Below are positions 16,084 through 23,761 of a stretch of DNA of 29,596 nucleotides, one piece after another; the stretch's first letter is position 1, and each line of letters begins with the position of its first letter. Source of the stretch: Pseudomonadota bacterium (GTDB taxonomy: Bacteria; Pseudomonadota; Alphaproteobacteria; Rhizobiales; Devosiaceae); the NCBI GenBank assembly GCA_023436745.1, contig JAEZHZ010000361.1, positions 1 to 29,596 on the forward strand, read 5' to 3'. The translations under genes and the position numbers were made by a program. The notes beneath the pieces are model-generated. The model ran no database searches. It saw only the letters and a list, made by a program, of their open reading frames with translations, and was not told the origin of the DNA.

Positions 16084-18099
16084 ATGAAACCCCAACTCGT
16101 TCCCGGTGGCGGGCGAACGGAACATCTCGGTGCTACCATCACCGATGAGGGCGTGAACTTTGCTGTTTATTCGGAGAGTGCCTCGGCTCTCTGGGTTTCT
16201 CTCTTCGACGAGATGGACCAGGAGACGGATCGCTTCGAGTTCGACGTCCATGATGACAACATCCATGCCGTGCTGATCGCCGGCATCGGGGCTGGTACGC
16301 GTTACGGGCTCAGGGCAGACGGCGAGTACAACCCCGACCAGGGCTATTTCTTCGACCCGGCCAAGCTTCTGGTGGATCCTTATGCGAGGCGGCTCGACCG
16401 GGTGTTCGTACGATCGCCGCGCCTGCGGCTCGACCGCTCGGAAGCAGTGGACACTGCGCCGCTGATCCCCAAGGCCATCGTGGTCGGCGAGCGGCACGAG
16501 ACGGCCATGCCGCGCAAGAAGGCGCCGGGCCTGTTCTACGAAATGAACGTCCGCGGCTTCACCATGCGCCATCCGGGCGTTCAGGGGCCGCTTCGGGGCA
16601 CGATCGCGGCGCTGACGACGCAACGCGTCATCGATCATTTCAAGTTCCTCAACGTCGACACCATCCAGCTGATGCCAACGGCTGCGTGGATCGACGAGGG
16701 TCACCTGCCGGCGCTGGGCCTCACCAACGCGTGGGGCTACAACCCGGTGGCCTATTCGGCGATCGACCCGCGGCTGGCGCCCCGTGGACCGCAGGAACTG
16801 CGGTACATGACCGACCTCTACCGCAAGAACGGCATCTCGGTGATCCTCGACGTGGTCTACAACCACACCGGAGAGGGCGACCAGAACGGCCCGATGCTGA
16901 GCCTGATGGGGCTCGATGCCAAGACCTACTACCGCTTCGTGGAGGTCGACGGCAAACAGCACCTGGTCAACGACACCGGCACCGGCAACACGCTGCGGTG
17001 CGACCACCCGGCGACACAGCGACTGGTGATCGACTCGCTGCGCTACTGGGTCGAGGAGATGGGTGTATCCGGGTTCCGCTTCGATCTTGCCACGGTGCTC
17101 GGACGTGATCCGGGGTTCAACCCGAACGCCGTGATGCTGAACAAGATCAAGTCCGATCCGGTACTCAAGAAATGCATCCTGGTTGCTGAGCCCTGGGATC
17201 CGGGGCCAGGCGGCTACGCGCTCGGCCAGTTCGGCAAGGAGTTCAAGGAGCACAACGACACCTTCCGCGATGATGTGCGCGAGTTCTGGCAAGGCGGCGC
17301 GGGCAAGATCGGGTCGCTCGCCGGCAAGATCGCGGGTTCGGCCGAGATCTTCAACTTCGCGGGCCGCAAGCCCAGCGCCAGCGTGAACCTGCTTGCCGTA
17401 CATGACGGGTTCACCCTGCGGGACCTCGTATCCTACGCCGAGAAACACAACGAAGCGAACGGCGAAGGCAACCGCGACGGCCACAACCACAACGCGTCCT
17501 GGAACTGCGGGGTCGAGGGAGAGACCGACGATCCTGAGATCATAGCGGCCCGAAAGCGCGACGTGCGGGCGTTGCTCGCAACGCTCTTCCTTGCGCGGGG
17601 GGTGCCGCTGATCCAGCAGGGCGACGAAATGTATCGTACCCAGCAAGGCAACAACAACGCCTATGCCCAGGACAACGAGATCACCTGGGTGGACTGGGAC
17701 AACGCGGACGGCGACCTCGTCAACTACGTGGCGGCACTCAACCGCTTCCGCAAGGCACATGAGGCGCTGACGCATGACCGTTTCCTAACCGGTCACGAGC
17801 GTAACGGCGTGCGGGACGTCGTATGGCTGCATCCCGACAATCGTGAGATGACCGAGGCCGACTGGAGCGATCCGGGTGGCTCGGTGCTCGGCATGCACCT
17901 TCGCCACAAGGGTGACGAGGTGCTGGTCTGGTTCAACCGCAGGGTGGAGCCGGTGGTGGCGCACTTGCCCGAAGGGGATTGGACGGTCGGCATTCAGTCC
18001 GACAATACTGCCCGGGTGCCGATCACCAATGGTACCGCCACATTGTCCCCGCGGTCGGTGATCGTCCTGGTGAGGCCGGAGGGCGAACGAAAGCGGTGA
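16084..18099 (+). CDS. glgX: Glycogen debranching enzyme (isoamylase type)
   Basis: A 671-residue GH13 debranching enzyme that removes alpha-1,6 branches left after phosphorylase action. An N-terminal CBM48-like domain opens with GGGRTEHLGATITDEGVNFAVYS. The barrel shows DVVYNHTGEG, GFRFDLATVLG (nucleophile Asp), LVAEPWDPGPGGY (acid/base Glu) and LAVHDGFTLRDLVSY, the GlgX/isoamylase pattern. The start is uncertain. ATG 16084 gives the usual length and lies 13 nt after the pgm stop, but has a weak ribosome-binding site. GTG 16057 or ATG 15955 would add 9 or 43 residues that look low-complexity and unlike the family. Its TGA overlaps the GTG of the following metallophosphoesterase. Confidence 0.93.
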   Translation: MKPQLVPGGGRTEHLGATITDEGVNFAVYSESASALWVSLFDEMDQETDRFEFDVHDDNIHAVLIAGIGAGTRYGLRADGEYNPDQGYFFDPAKLLVDPYARRLDRVFVRSPRLRLDRSEAVDTAPLIPKAIVVGERHETAMPRKKAPGLFYEMNVRGFTMRHPGVQGPLRGTIAALTTQRVIDHFKFLNVDTIQLMPTAAWIDEGHLPALGLTNAWGYNPVAYSAIDPRLAPRGPQELRYMTDLYRKNGISVILDVVYNHTGEGDQNGPMLSLMGLDAKTYYRFVEVDGKQHLVNDTGTGNTLRCDHPATQRLVIDSLRYWVEEMGVSGFRFDLATVLGRDPGFNPNAVMLNKIKSDPVLKKCILVAEPWDPGPGGYALGQFGKEFKEHNDTFRDDVREFWQGGAGKIGSLAGKIAGSAEIFNFAGRKPSASVNLLAVHDGFTLRDLVSYAEKHNEANGEGNRDGHNHNASWNCGVEGETDDPEIIAARKRDVRALLATLFLARGVPLIQQGDEMYRTQQGNNNAYAQDNEITWVDWDNADGDLVNYVAALNRFRKAHEALTHDRFLTGHERNGVRDVVWLHPDNREMTEADWSDPGGSVLGMHLRHKGDEVLVWFNRRVEPVVAHLPEGDWTVGIQSDNTARVPITNGTATLSPRSVIVLVRPEGERKR

Positions 18100-18821
18100 T
18101 CATTGCGCAGCTGAGCGACATCCATGCAGACGGATCCCGGCTGCCGCTGGAGCGGCTGGACCGCCTGCTCGGCTTGCTGCGGCCGATCCGACCGAATGCG
18201 ATCATCATCAGCGGCGACCTCGCGCAGGCGGATCACGCCGACAGCTATGGCCAGATAGCCGACCGCATCGACGATCTCGGGGTTCCCTTCTTCGCCGTCC
18301 CGGGGAACGTGGACGACCACCCGGCGCTGGTCACCGTGCTGGGCGAGCGCATGGGTTGGAGCGCATCGCCGCTCAACGTGGCTGGCGAGGTGGGGCCGTT
18401 GCGGCTGATCGGGCTCGATGTGACCGTAAGGGGCGCTGCACATGGTGATGCCGCCCCCGTACTCGCGTGGCTGGAGGAGCAACTGGCCGAGGACGACCGG
18501 CCGGCGCTGATCTTCCAGCACCAGCATCCGTTCCCATGCGGCATCGACGGCGCCGATCGCAACATCTGCTTCAACGGCGATGCGCTGGCGCAGACCATCG
18601 AAGCCAGCGGGGACAAGGTGATCGCGCTCACCTGCGGGCATGTCCACCGGCCGCTGTTTACCAGCTTCGCCGGGCGGCCTGCCATGATGGGACCGTCCGT
18701 GACCACGCCCAACTGGCTGCATCTCGACGGCAAGACGGCCGAGATGGCTGACCCCTCCGGGTTGATGGTTCACCACTACGCCGACGGACGTCTGGTCAGC
18801 CACGTGGCGATGGTGGGCTGA
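18096..18821 (+). CDS. Metallophosphoesterase (class III phosphodiesterase-like, CpdA-related)
   Basis: A 241-residue binuclear metal phosphoesterase. Metal-ligand motifs appear in order: SDIH (Asp8, His10), ISGDLAQADH (Asp41), PGNVDDH (Asn71), QHQHPF (His142/144) and CGHVHRP (His182, His184). This resembles cAMP phosphodiesterase CpdA and nucleotide-sugar hydrolases. The usual GNH(D/E) is GNVDD here: the histidine that assists leaving-group protonation is valine, with His75 three residues on. GTG 18096 overlaps the glgX stop (GTGA), so this is the last gene of the glycogen operon and is translationally coupled. A cyclic nucleotide or ADP-glucose-type substrate is a guess from context. The stop is 2 bp from the convergent ureG stop. 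Confidence 0.85.
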   Translation: MIIAQLSDIHADGSRLPLERLDRLLGLLRPIRPNAIIISGDLAQADHADSYGQIADRIDDLGVPFFAVPGNVDDHPALVTVLGERMGWSASPLNVAGEVGPLRLIGLDVTVRGAAHGDAAPVLAWLEEQLAEDDRPALIFQHQHPFPCGIDGADRNICFNGDALAQTIEASGDKVIALTCGHVHRPLFTSFAGRPAMMGPSVTTPNWLHLDGKTAEMADPSGLMVHHYADGRLVSHVAMVG

Positions 18822-18823
18822 GA

Positions 18824-19456
18824 CTACTCGGCGGCAGCGGCCGGGCTGAGGCCGCCTGCCTTTTCGATGAAGGCGACGATCTGATCGAGGCTCTCGCGCC
18901 GAAGCAGATCGGTAAAGACGTATGGGCGGCCCTCGCGCACCTTCCTGGTGTCGGCTTCCATGACATCGAGGCTGGCGCGCACATGCGGCGCAAGGTCCGT
19001 GTGGGTAACCACAAGCAGATCGGAGCGGGAGATAGCGGGACCGCCCTTGCGCGGCACCTTCTCGCCCTGCGCGACCGAGATGACATAGATGGTGAGATCG
19101 GCAAGGTCGGGCGAGAAGGTGGCGGCGAGATTGTCGCCGCCGCTTTCGATCAGGATGATGTCGAGATCGGGAAACTTGCGGTTGAGTTCGGCGATTGCCG
19201 CGAGGTTCAACGAGGCATCCTCGCGGATGGCGGTGTGTGGGCAGCCACCAGTCTCGACGCCGACGATCCGGTCCTCCGAGATAGCCTGCACCCGAGCGAG
19301 GATCAGAGCGTCTTCCTGAGTGTAGATGTCGTTGGTGACCACTGCCATGGAATAGCGGTCACGCATCGCCTTCAGCAGCATCTCGCACAACGTGGTCTTG
19401 CCGGAGCCGACCGGGCCGCCGATGCCGATGCGCAGAGGACCGTGGGGAGACGTCAT
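18824..19456 (-). CDS. ureG: Urease accessory GTPase
   Basis: A 210-residue SIMIBI-class GTPase that carries nickel and drives its insertion into apo-urease with UreD, UreF and UreE. The P-loop GGPVGSGKT is at residues 13-21. The nickel-binding CPH motif (Cys72-Pro73-His74) lies in VETGGCPHTAIRED, followed by ESGGDNLAATFSP and the guanine-specificity region THTDLAP. It has no His-rich N-terminal extension. Its start overlaps the DUF3995-type gene by 4 nt, so it is coupled to it. It is the last gene of the minus-strand urease cluster and converges on the glycogen operon with a 2-bp gap; its Ala-rich C-terminus is encoded by the plus-strand terminator hairpin. Confidence 0.97.
   Translation of the reverse strand: MTSPHGPLRIGIGGPVGSGKTTLCEMLLKAMRDRYSMAVVTNDIYTQEDALILARVQAISEDRIVGVETGGCPHTAIREDASLNLAAIAELNRKFPDLDIILIESGGDNLAATFSPDLADLTIYVISVAQGEKVPRKGGPAISRSDLLVVTHTDLAPHVRASLDVMEADTRKVREGRPYVFTDLLRRESLDQIVAFIEKAGGLSPAAAAE
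18833..18864 (+). terminator. Rho-independent terminator of the glycogen operon, inside ureG coding sequence
   Basis: GGCAGCGGCC (18833-18842) pairs with GGCCGCCTGCC (18850-18860) through 10 base pairs with one bulged C and a 7-nt loop. TTTT (18861-18864) follows directly on the plus strand. It starts 12 nt after the metallophosphoesterase stop and overlaps the last codons of ureG on the other strand. Confidence 0.6.
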
Positions 19457-19884
19457 AGCAACCTCATGATGGACAGAACGGCGAAACCGGCGCCGAGCAG
19501 CAGGCAGAGGGGAGAGTAGACCCTGCGGTCATTGAGCCGGAAGTTCGGCTCCGGCGTACGGGCTGCCCACCAGCCGGTGTAGCCCACGATGCCGCGGCAA
19601 AGGAAAACGAGCGCAAAGGCGAAGCCGGCGAACGTGAGCCATGGCCCGCCGCTGTCATGATCGCCCAGGCTGACGCCGACCACCATTGCGGCGGCCAGGA
19701 AAACAGCGACCGCGAGGGTCAGCAGTCGAGGCGGCATGCGCTCGATGCCCGGTGTGCCGACCACCGTCTGGGCCAGCAGCTTCTCGTCCCGCAGCGGCCA
19801 CGTCAGGCCGGCAGCCCAGGCAAGATGAGCGAGGCTCATGGCCAGTAAGGCAATGAACATCAGCGAGACGATGGCGGTGATCAT
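19453..19884 (-). CDS. DUF3995-type four-helix membrane protein within the urease operon
   Basis: A 143-residue integral membrane protein with four hydrophobic segments at about residues 4-26, 53-73, 80-102 and 122-142. AHLAWAAGLTWPL after the first helix and NDRRVYSPLCLLLGAGF at the end resemble DUF3995 proteins, a family without known function. It overlaps ureF by 4 nt at its start and ureG by 4 nt at its end, so all three are almost certainly translated together. That position suggests a role tied to urease maturation, such as nickel or urea handling at the membrane, but no metal-binding motif is obvious and the idea is inference. It does not resemble the UreH, UreJ/HupE or UreI families. 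Confidence 0.8.
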   Translation of the reverse strand: MITAIVSLMFIALLAMSLAHLAWAAGLTWPLRDEKLLAQTVVGTPGIERMPPRLLTLAVAVFLAAAMVVGVSLGDHDSGGPWLTFAGFAFALVFLCRGIVGYTGWWAARTPEPNFRLNDRRVYSPLCLLLGAGFAVLSIMRLL

Positions 19885-20543
19885 GAGCGGAAAATTCTTG
19901 TGGTCAGGGTTTCATGCGACATTTGCGCGATATCGGCCGCATAGGCAACGCCGCCGATATCGTCCGTTGTCGCAGTTGCCGCTGCTGCCGCCAATGCGGC
20001 AATCGCCGGTTCCAGTGCCGCCATGATGGCAAGGCCGTCGGTCTGGCCGATGGGCACCAACCGGACGCACACCGAGACCTGCGCGTGAACGGCGGCGGTG
20101 AGCCAGGCGATCAAGGTCGCCTCGAGCTCAATGCCGAGGCGGGCGGCAGCCGCCCCAACGGCAATGGGGTAGGGACAGCGCGCCGGCATCGGCCTCGAGC
20201 TCGCTTCCGGCCACGCTTGCAATGCCAAGACGAAGGCATCTCCGGTAATCAGTGTCTCGTCGTGGCGTTCGCGCGCCGGAGTGAGGGCGAGGCAAAGATC
20301 GGCCAAGTCCTGCAGCGCCAGCTCGTCCTGCCGCGCGCGCCAGGCCTCGGCGAGCAGGATCGCGTCGGTGCGCAGGCTGCCGTGGTGCAGGATGCCAGCG
20401 ATCCAGTCCTCCGCCGTGGAGCGGTCATGCACGGTCCCTGCCACGATCGCGGTCTCGAGCCCACCAGACCAGGCGAAAGCTCCGACCGGAAAGGCTGGCG
20501 ACAGCCAGGTAAGCAGAAGTTGCAGGTCTCGCGGGCGGCTCAT
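19881..20543 (-). CDS. ureF: Urease accessory protein UreF
   Basis: A 220-residue, mostly helical accessory protein that bridges UreD and UreG in the urease activation complex and promotes correct GTP-dependent nickel delivery. The N-terminal LLLTWLSPAFPVGAFAWSGGLE is the family hallmark. The middle SLRTDAILLAEAWRA and the late MSHETLTTRIFRS ending are also typical. The length is usual (about 220-230). The start overlaps the ureE stop by 4 nt and the end overlaps the DUF3995-type gene by 4 nt. The Ala-rich segment around 180-195 is longer than I would expect, but nothing is missing. Confidence 0.95.
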   Translation of the reverse strand: MSRPRDLQLLLTWLSPAFPVGAFAWSGGLETAIVAGTVHDRSTAEDWIAGILHHGSLRTDAILLAEAWRARQDELALQDLADLCLALTPARERHDETLITGDAFVLALQAWPEASSRPMPARCPYPIAVGAAAARLGIELEATLIAWLTAAVHAQVSVCVRLVPIGQTDGLAIMAALEPAIAALAAAAATATTDDIGGVAYAADIAQMSHETLTTRIFRS

Positions 20544-21010
20544 CGGGCGAGGAGTGCGTGGCCGGGCTCTGTGTGAGCGTGGCTGTGGTAGGCGCCGTGC
20601 TCGGCGAAGAACGGCTCAGTCACCTGGGTGACCGTGGCGCCGAGCCCTTCGAGCATCGTCTTCAGCACGTGGTCACGCCGGATCAACAGCCGGTCCGCCT
20701 CCAGTTGCGCAGGCGTATGGCGGTTGCCGACATGCCAGGCGAGCCTCACCAGATGCGCGGTGCTGCCAGCGGTGACGGCGTAGAGGGGTTCGGCGGCGGC
20801 GAGGATCTCAACTACCCGGCCGTCCTCAAGCAGCAGGGCCCCCCGATGGTCGAGAGTGGTAGTGGTGGGAAAGTCCACCATCACCTCTGTGCCGTTGCGG
20901 CCCGTCAGCAGCTTGCGCCGCAGGCGACGCTCGTCATGGGCGAGGGTGATGCTGTCGATGGGAGTGCCGCGTCCATGACCGGCGGGAAGTTGAGAAAGCG
21001 CACGCAGCAT
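20540..21010 (-). CDS. ureE: Urease accessory nickel chaperone UreE
   Basis: A 156-residue nickel metallochaperone that passes Ni2+ to UreG. An N-terminal peptide-binding-like domain is followed by the metal-binding domain with LAWHVGNRHTPAQLEADRL (His93, His98) and RDHVLKTMLEGLG (His114, at the conserved dimer nickel site). The C-terminus HGAYHSHAHTEPGH has five histidines (138-151), a short form of the His tail found in some UreE proteins. ATG 21010 gives the family length; the longer open frame upstream is unrelated in composition and overlaps the MliC-like gene. The ribosome-binding site is weak, so translation may depend on that gene, which ends 14 nt upstream. Confidence 0.93.
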   Translation of the reverse strand: MLRALSQLPAGHGRGTPIDSITLAHDERRLRRKLLTGRNGTEVMVDFPTTTTLDHRGALLLEDGRVVEILAAAEPLYAVTAGSTAHLVRLAWHVGNRHTPAQLEADRLLIRRDHVLKTMLEGLGATVTQVTEPFFAEHGAYHSHAHTEPGHALLAR

Positions 21011-21024
21011 CTGCAGTCCGGTGT

Positions 21025-21402
21025 CTAGGGGGTGTTGATGATTTCGCTGCAGGTGAGCACTGCCTCGGCATCCTCGCCGAGGGTTTCGTCGTAGAGGCTG
21101 GCTTCGGACCCGCGTGTCCACCACACCCATTGCGCCGCCGCATAGCGAGCACCAGAGGCCGAGATGACCGAGACGAAGACCAGCGGCTCATCCTCACCTT
21201 CTATGGGAACGACGGCGAGGAAATTCGGGGCAGCGTTGAGGTAAGTGACGGACAGCGGCTCGTCGGCACCACAGTCGTAGGTGTACTGGCGGCGCTCGAA
21301 ATCGCCGCTGGTACCGAGTGTCAGTTCGAGCCCCGTCTGTGCGGCCATGACCGGCATGGCCAGCGACATCAGGGCCGCGGCGGCAGTGAGACGTATCGGC
21401 AT
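21025..21402 (-). CDS. MliC/PliC-like periplasmic lysozyme-inhibitor family protein
   Basis: A 125-residue exported protein. A signal peptide (about 1-21, cleavage near VMA-A or MAA-Q) precedes a beta-rich domain with the MliC pattern: YDCGADEPLSVTYLN, then SASGARY (81-87) and WVWWTRGSEASL. In MliC/PliC inhibitors the SGxxY-type and KGxxA-type strands insert into the active site of C-type lysozyme. Cys44 and Cys118 probably form the conserved disulfide. There is no lipobox cysteine, so it should be soluble in the periplasm rather than a lipoprotein. AGGGAGGA upstream supports ATG 21402. It sits between ureC (75 nt) and ureE (14 nt) in the same direction, an unexpected place. Confidence 0.75.
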   Translation of the reverse strand: MPIRLTAAAALMSLAMPVMAAQTGLELTLGTSGDFERRQYTYDCGADEPLSVTYLNAAPNFLAVVPIEGEDEPLVFVSVISASGARYAAAQWVWWTRGSEASLYDETLGEDAEAVLTCSEIINTP

Positions 21403-21477
21403 CGGGTCCTCCCTTCGGGCCGCCGCAGCAAAGCGCAGCGCGGCGGCAGAAATGAGTCGGGGCTGCGTAGTCAACAG

Positions 21478-23187
21478 CTAGAACAGGAAATACCGCTGCG
21501 CCATCGGCAAGACCGTGGCCGGCTCGCAGGTCAGCAGTTCGCCATCGGCGCGCACTTCGTAGGTTTCCGGGTCCACTTCGATATTGGGTGTCGCCGAGTT
21601 GTGGATCATCGCCGCCTTGCCGATGCCGCCGCGAGTATTCATGACGGGCACCAGCTTCTTGGCAACGCCCAGCCGGTCGCGGAGCCCCGCATCGTGTGCT
21701 GCCTGCGATATGAAGGTGACGGACGAATTGGTCCGCAGCTTGCCGTAGCTGGCAAACATCGGCCGGTAGTGCATCGGCTGCGGCGTGGGGATCGAGGCAT
21801 TGGGATCGCCCATCGGCGCCGCGGCGATGGAGCCGCCGAGCAGCACCATCTCCGGCTTAACGCCGAAGAACGCGGGATTCCACAGCACGAGGTCGGCACG
21901 CTTGCCGACTTCCACCGAACCGATGTGCTGGCTCATGCCGTGGGCGATGGCGGGGTTGATCGTGTACTTGGCGACATAGCGGCGGACGCGCATGTTGTCG
22001 TTGTCGCCGGTTTCCTCGGGCAGCCGACCGCGCTGGCGCTTCATCTTGTCGGCGGTCTGCCAGGTGCGGATGAGCACCTCCCCGACACGACCCATGGCCT
22101 GGCTGTCGGAGGAAATCACCGACAATGCGCCCATGTCGTGGAGGATATCCTCGGCCGCGATGGTTTCCTTGCGGATGCGGGATTCGGCGAAGGCCACGTC
22201 TTCCGGAATGGACGGTGAGAGGTGGTGGCACACCATGAGCATGTCCAGATGCTCGGCGATGGTATTGACCGTGTAGGGGCGCGTCGGATTGGTGGATGAG
22301 GGAATGACGTTGGGCAGGCCTGCTACCCGCAGGATGTCCGGCGCATGTCCGCCACCGGCGCCTTCGGTATGGAAGGCGTGGATCGTGCGGCCCTTGAAGG
22401 CAGCGATGGTATCCTCGACGAAGCCGCTCTCGTTGAGCGTGTCGGTATGAATCATCACCTGAACGTCGTAGTCGTCGGCCACCGCGAGGCAGTTGTCGAT
22501 GGCGGCCGGGGTCGTGCCCCAGTCCTCATGGAGCTTCAGGCAGGAGGCGCCGGCGAGGATCATTTCCTCGAGCGGAGCGGGGACCGAGGCATTGCCCTTG
22601 CCGGCGAGAGCCAGGTTCATGGGGAAAGCATCGAAGCTCTCGATCATGCGTTCGATATGCCAGGCGCCGGTGCAGGTAGTTGCCAGGGTGCCATGGGCGG
22701 GGCCGGTGCCGCCGCCGAGCATGGTGGTGACGCCGCTCATCAGCGCTTCTTCGATCTGCTGTGGCGCGATGAAATGGATATGGGCGTCCATGCCGCCCGC
22801 GGTCAGGATGCGCCCCTCGCCAGCGATTGCCTCGGTGGAAGGGCCGATGATGATGTTGACGCCCGGCTGGGTGTCGGGATTGCCCGCCTTGCCGATGGCA
22901 GCAATCACCCCATCCCTGAGGCCGATATCGGCCTTATAGATGCCGGTGTGGTCGACGACGAGGGCGTTGGTGATGACGGTATCGACCGCACCTTCCGCGC
23001 GCGTGCGCTGCGACTGGCCCATTCCGTCCCGTATGACCTTGCCGCCGCCGCACTTCTCCTCCTCGCCATAGGTGGTGAAATCCTTCTCGACTTCGATGAA
23101 GAGCTCAGTATCCGCAAGGCGGACCCGGTCGCCCGTGGTAGGGCCGTACATGTCAGCGTAAGTGGCGCGAGAAATGCGTGCGGGCAT
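21478..23187 (-). CDS. ureC: Urease subunit alpha
   Basis: The 569-residue catalytic subunit that hydrolyses urea to ammonia and carbamate at a dinickel centre. All ligands are present: HIH (136, 138), carbamylated Lys218 in GASCLKLHEDWG, His247 in IHTDTLNESGF, His273 in FHTEGAGGGHAPD, and Asp361 in SSDSQAMGR. The mobile-flap pair Cys320-His321 in MVCHHLSP is intact. The length equals that of typical bacterial UreC. GGAG 5 nt before ATG 23187 supports the start. The enzyme is cytosolic, assembled with UreA and UreB. A 123-bp gap separates it from the upstream unknown gene; I see no clear promoter there. Confidence 0.98.
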   Translation of the reverse strand: MPARISRATYADMYGPTTGDRVRLADTELFIEVEKDFTTYGEEEKCGGGKVIRDGMGQSQRTRAEGAVDTVITNALVVDHTGIYKADIGLRDGVIAAIGKAGNPDTQPGVNIIIGPSTEAIAGEGRILTAGGMDAHIHFIAPQQIEEALMSGVTTMLGGGTGPAHGTLATTCTGAWHIERMIESFDAFPMNLALAGKGNASVPAPLEEMILAGASCLKLHEDWGTTPAAIDNCLAVADDYDVQVMIHTDTLNESGFVEDTIAAFKGRTIHAFHTEGAGGGHAPDILRVAGLPNVIPSSTNPTRPYTVNTIAEHLDMLMVCHHLSPSIPEDVAFAESRIRKETIAAEDILHDMGALSVISSDSQAMGRVGEVLIRTWQTADKMKRQRGRLPEETGDNDNMRVRRYVAKYTINPAIAHGMSQHIGSVEVGKRADLVLWNPAFFGVKPEMVLLGGSIAAAPMGDPNASIPTPQPMHYRPMFASYGKLRTNSSVTFISQAAHDAGLRDRLGVAKKLVPVMNTRGGIGKAAMIHNSATPNIEVDPETYEVRADGELLTCEPATVLPMAQRYFLF

Positions 23188-23310
23188 CGAGTCTCCGTGG
23201 TCGGCTGCGACCGGGGCTTCCCAGTGTGACTTTGGCGCGCCGCCGAACCTCTGGCAAGAGCGCGCGACGGGGTTTGCCGCCGCCTCCCGCGCAGAGCCCG
23301 AGAGCGGACG

Positions 23311-23709
23311 CTAGTTGGGTGGCGGCGTGGTACGGTTGCGGCGATAGGCGGCGATGGCCCCGTCGATCAGCGCGTCCATCAGTTCCTCGCCCTCGGCGAC
23401 CTGCTCATCGGCGCGCTGGGTCAGGGCAATGAGCGAAAACGTCAGCACCTGGACGGCGTAGGCGTGCTGGTCGCGCCCCTCGCGATGGTGCTCGTTTCCC
23501 TGTTCGCGGAAGGTGTTGAGCAGCACGTCATAGGCCTGCCGGTCGATGACCGACTTGGCGGCGCTCCAGTTCGGCTGCTTCAGGCTGTCCGAGAGGTCCG
23601 AGGCAAGGCTGCCCATCAGCCACATGGTGGGCCCATCCCTGGAACCGGTTTCCTGCAGGTCCTTGAGGACGGCAAAGAAACGGGACTTGAATTCGGCTTC
23701 CCTGGACAT
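23311..23709 (-). CDS. Hypothetical soluble helical protein between ureB and ureC
   Basis: A 132-residue protein I do not recognise. It has no signal peptide or membrane segment and appears mainly helical, with charged residues at helix-like spacing. A small His/Glu-rich stretch, NEHHREGRDQHAY (about residues 72-84), could bind metal, but it is no known motif. The C-terminus is Arg- and Pro-rich. GGAG 7 nt before the ATG and codon use like its neighbours support a real gene. It is co-oriented with ureB and ureC and interrupts the otherwise contiguous structural subunits. From memory, rhizobial urease clusters also carry unnamed ORFs between ureA, ureB and ureC, so it may be a conserved accessory of this lineage. 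Confidence 0.7.
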   Translation of the reverse strand: MSREAEFKSRFFAVLKDLQETGSRDGPTMWLMGSLASDLSDSLKQPNWSAAKSVIDRQAYDVLLNTFREQGNEHHREGRDQHAYAVQVLTFSLIALTQRADEQVAEGEELMDALIDGAIAAYRRNRTTPPPN

Positions 23710-23729
23710 GAGGCACTCCGCTGCAGACC

Positions 23730-23761
23730 GCGCGCTTAGAGCATGATCGTCGTCAGCGCGC
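23730..23761. repeat. Inverted repeat between ureB and the downstream unknown gene
   Basis: GCGCGCT (23730-23736) and AGCGCGC (23755-23761) form a 7-bp stem around an 18-nt loop containing AGAGCATGATC. In the ure mRNA this hairpin lies between ureB and the 132-aa gene. The loop sequence resembles the start of a short palindromic repeat that I remember from Hyphomicrobiales intergenic regions; only one copy is visible here. Confidence 0.35.

Noticed and set aside
16063..17775. 570-codon open frame antisense to glgX (also a 516-codon frame at 3573-5123 antisense to the AI-2E gene)
   Set aside because: Both lie opposite well-supported genes in high-GC DNA, where stop codons are rare in the complementary frames. 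Their translations are Arg/His/Asp-rich without any recognisable domain.
11721..18821. Horizontal acquisition of the glycogen operon
   Set aside because: Base composition, GTG starts and compact overlaps match the neighbours, and no mobile element or direct repeats flank it.
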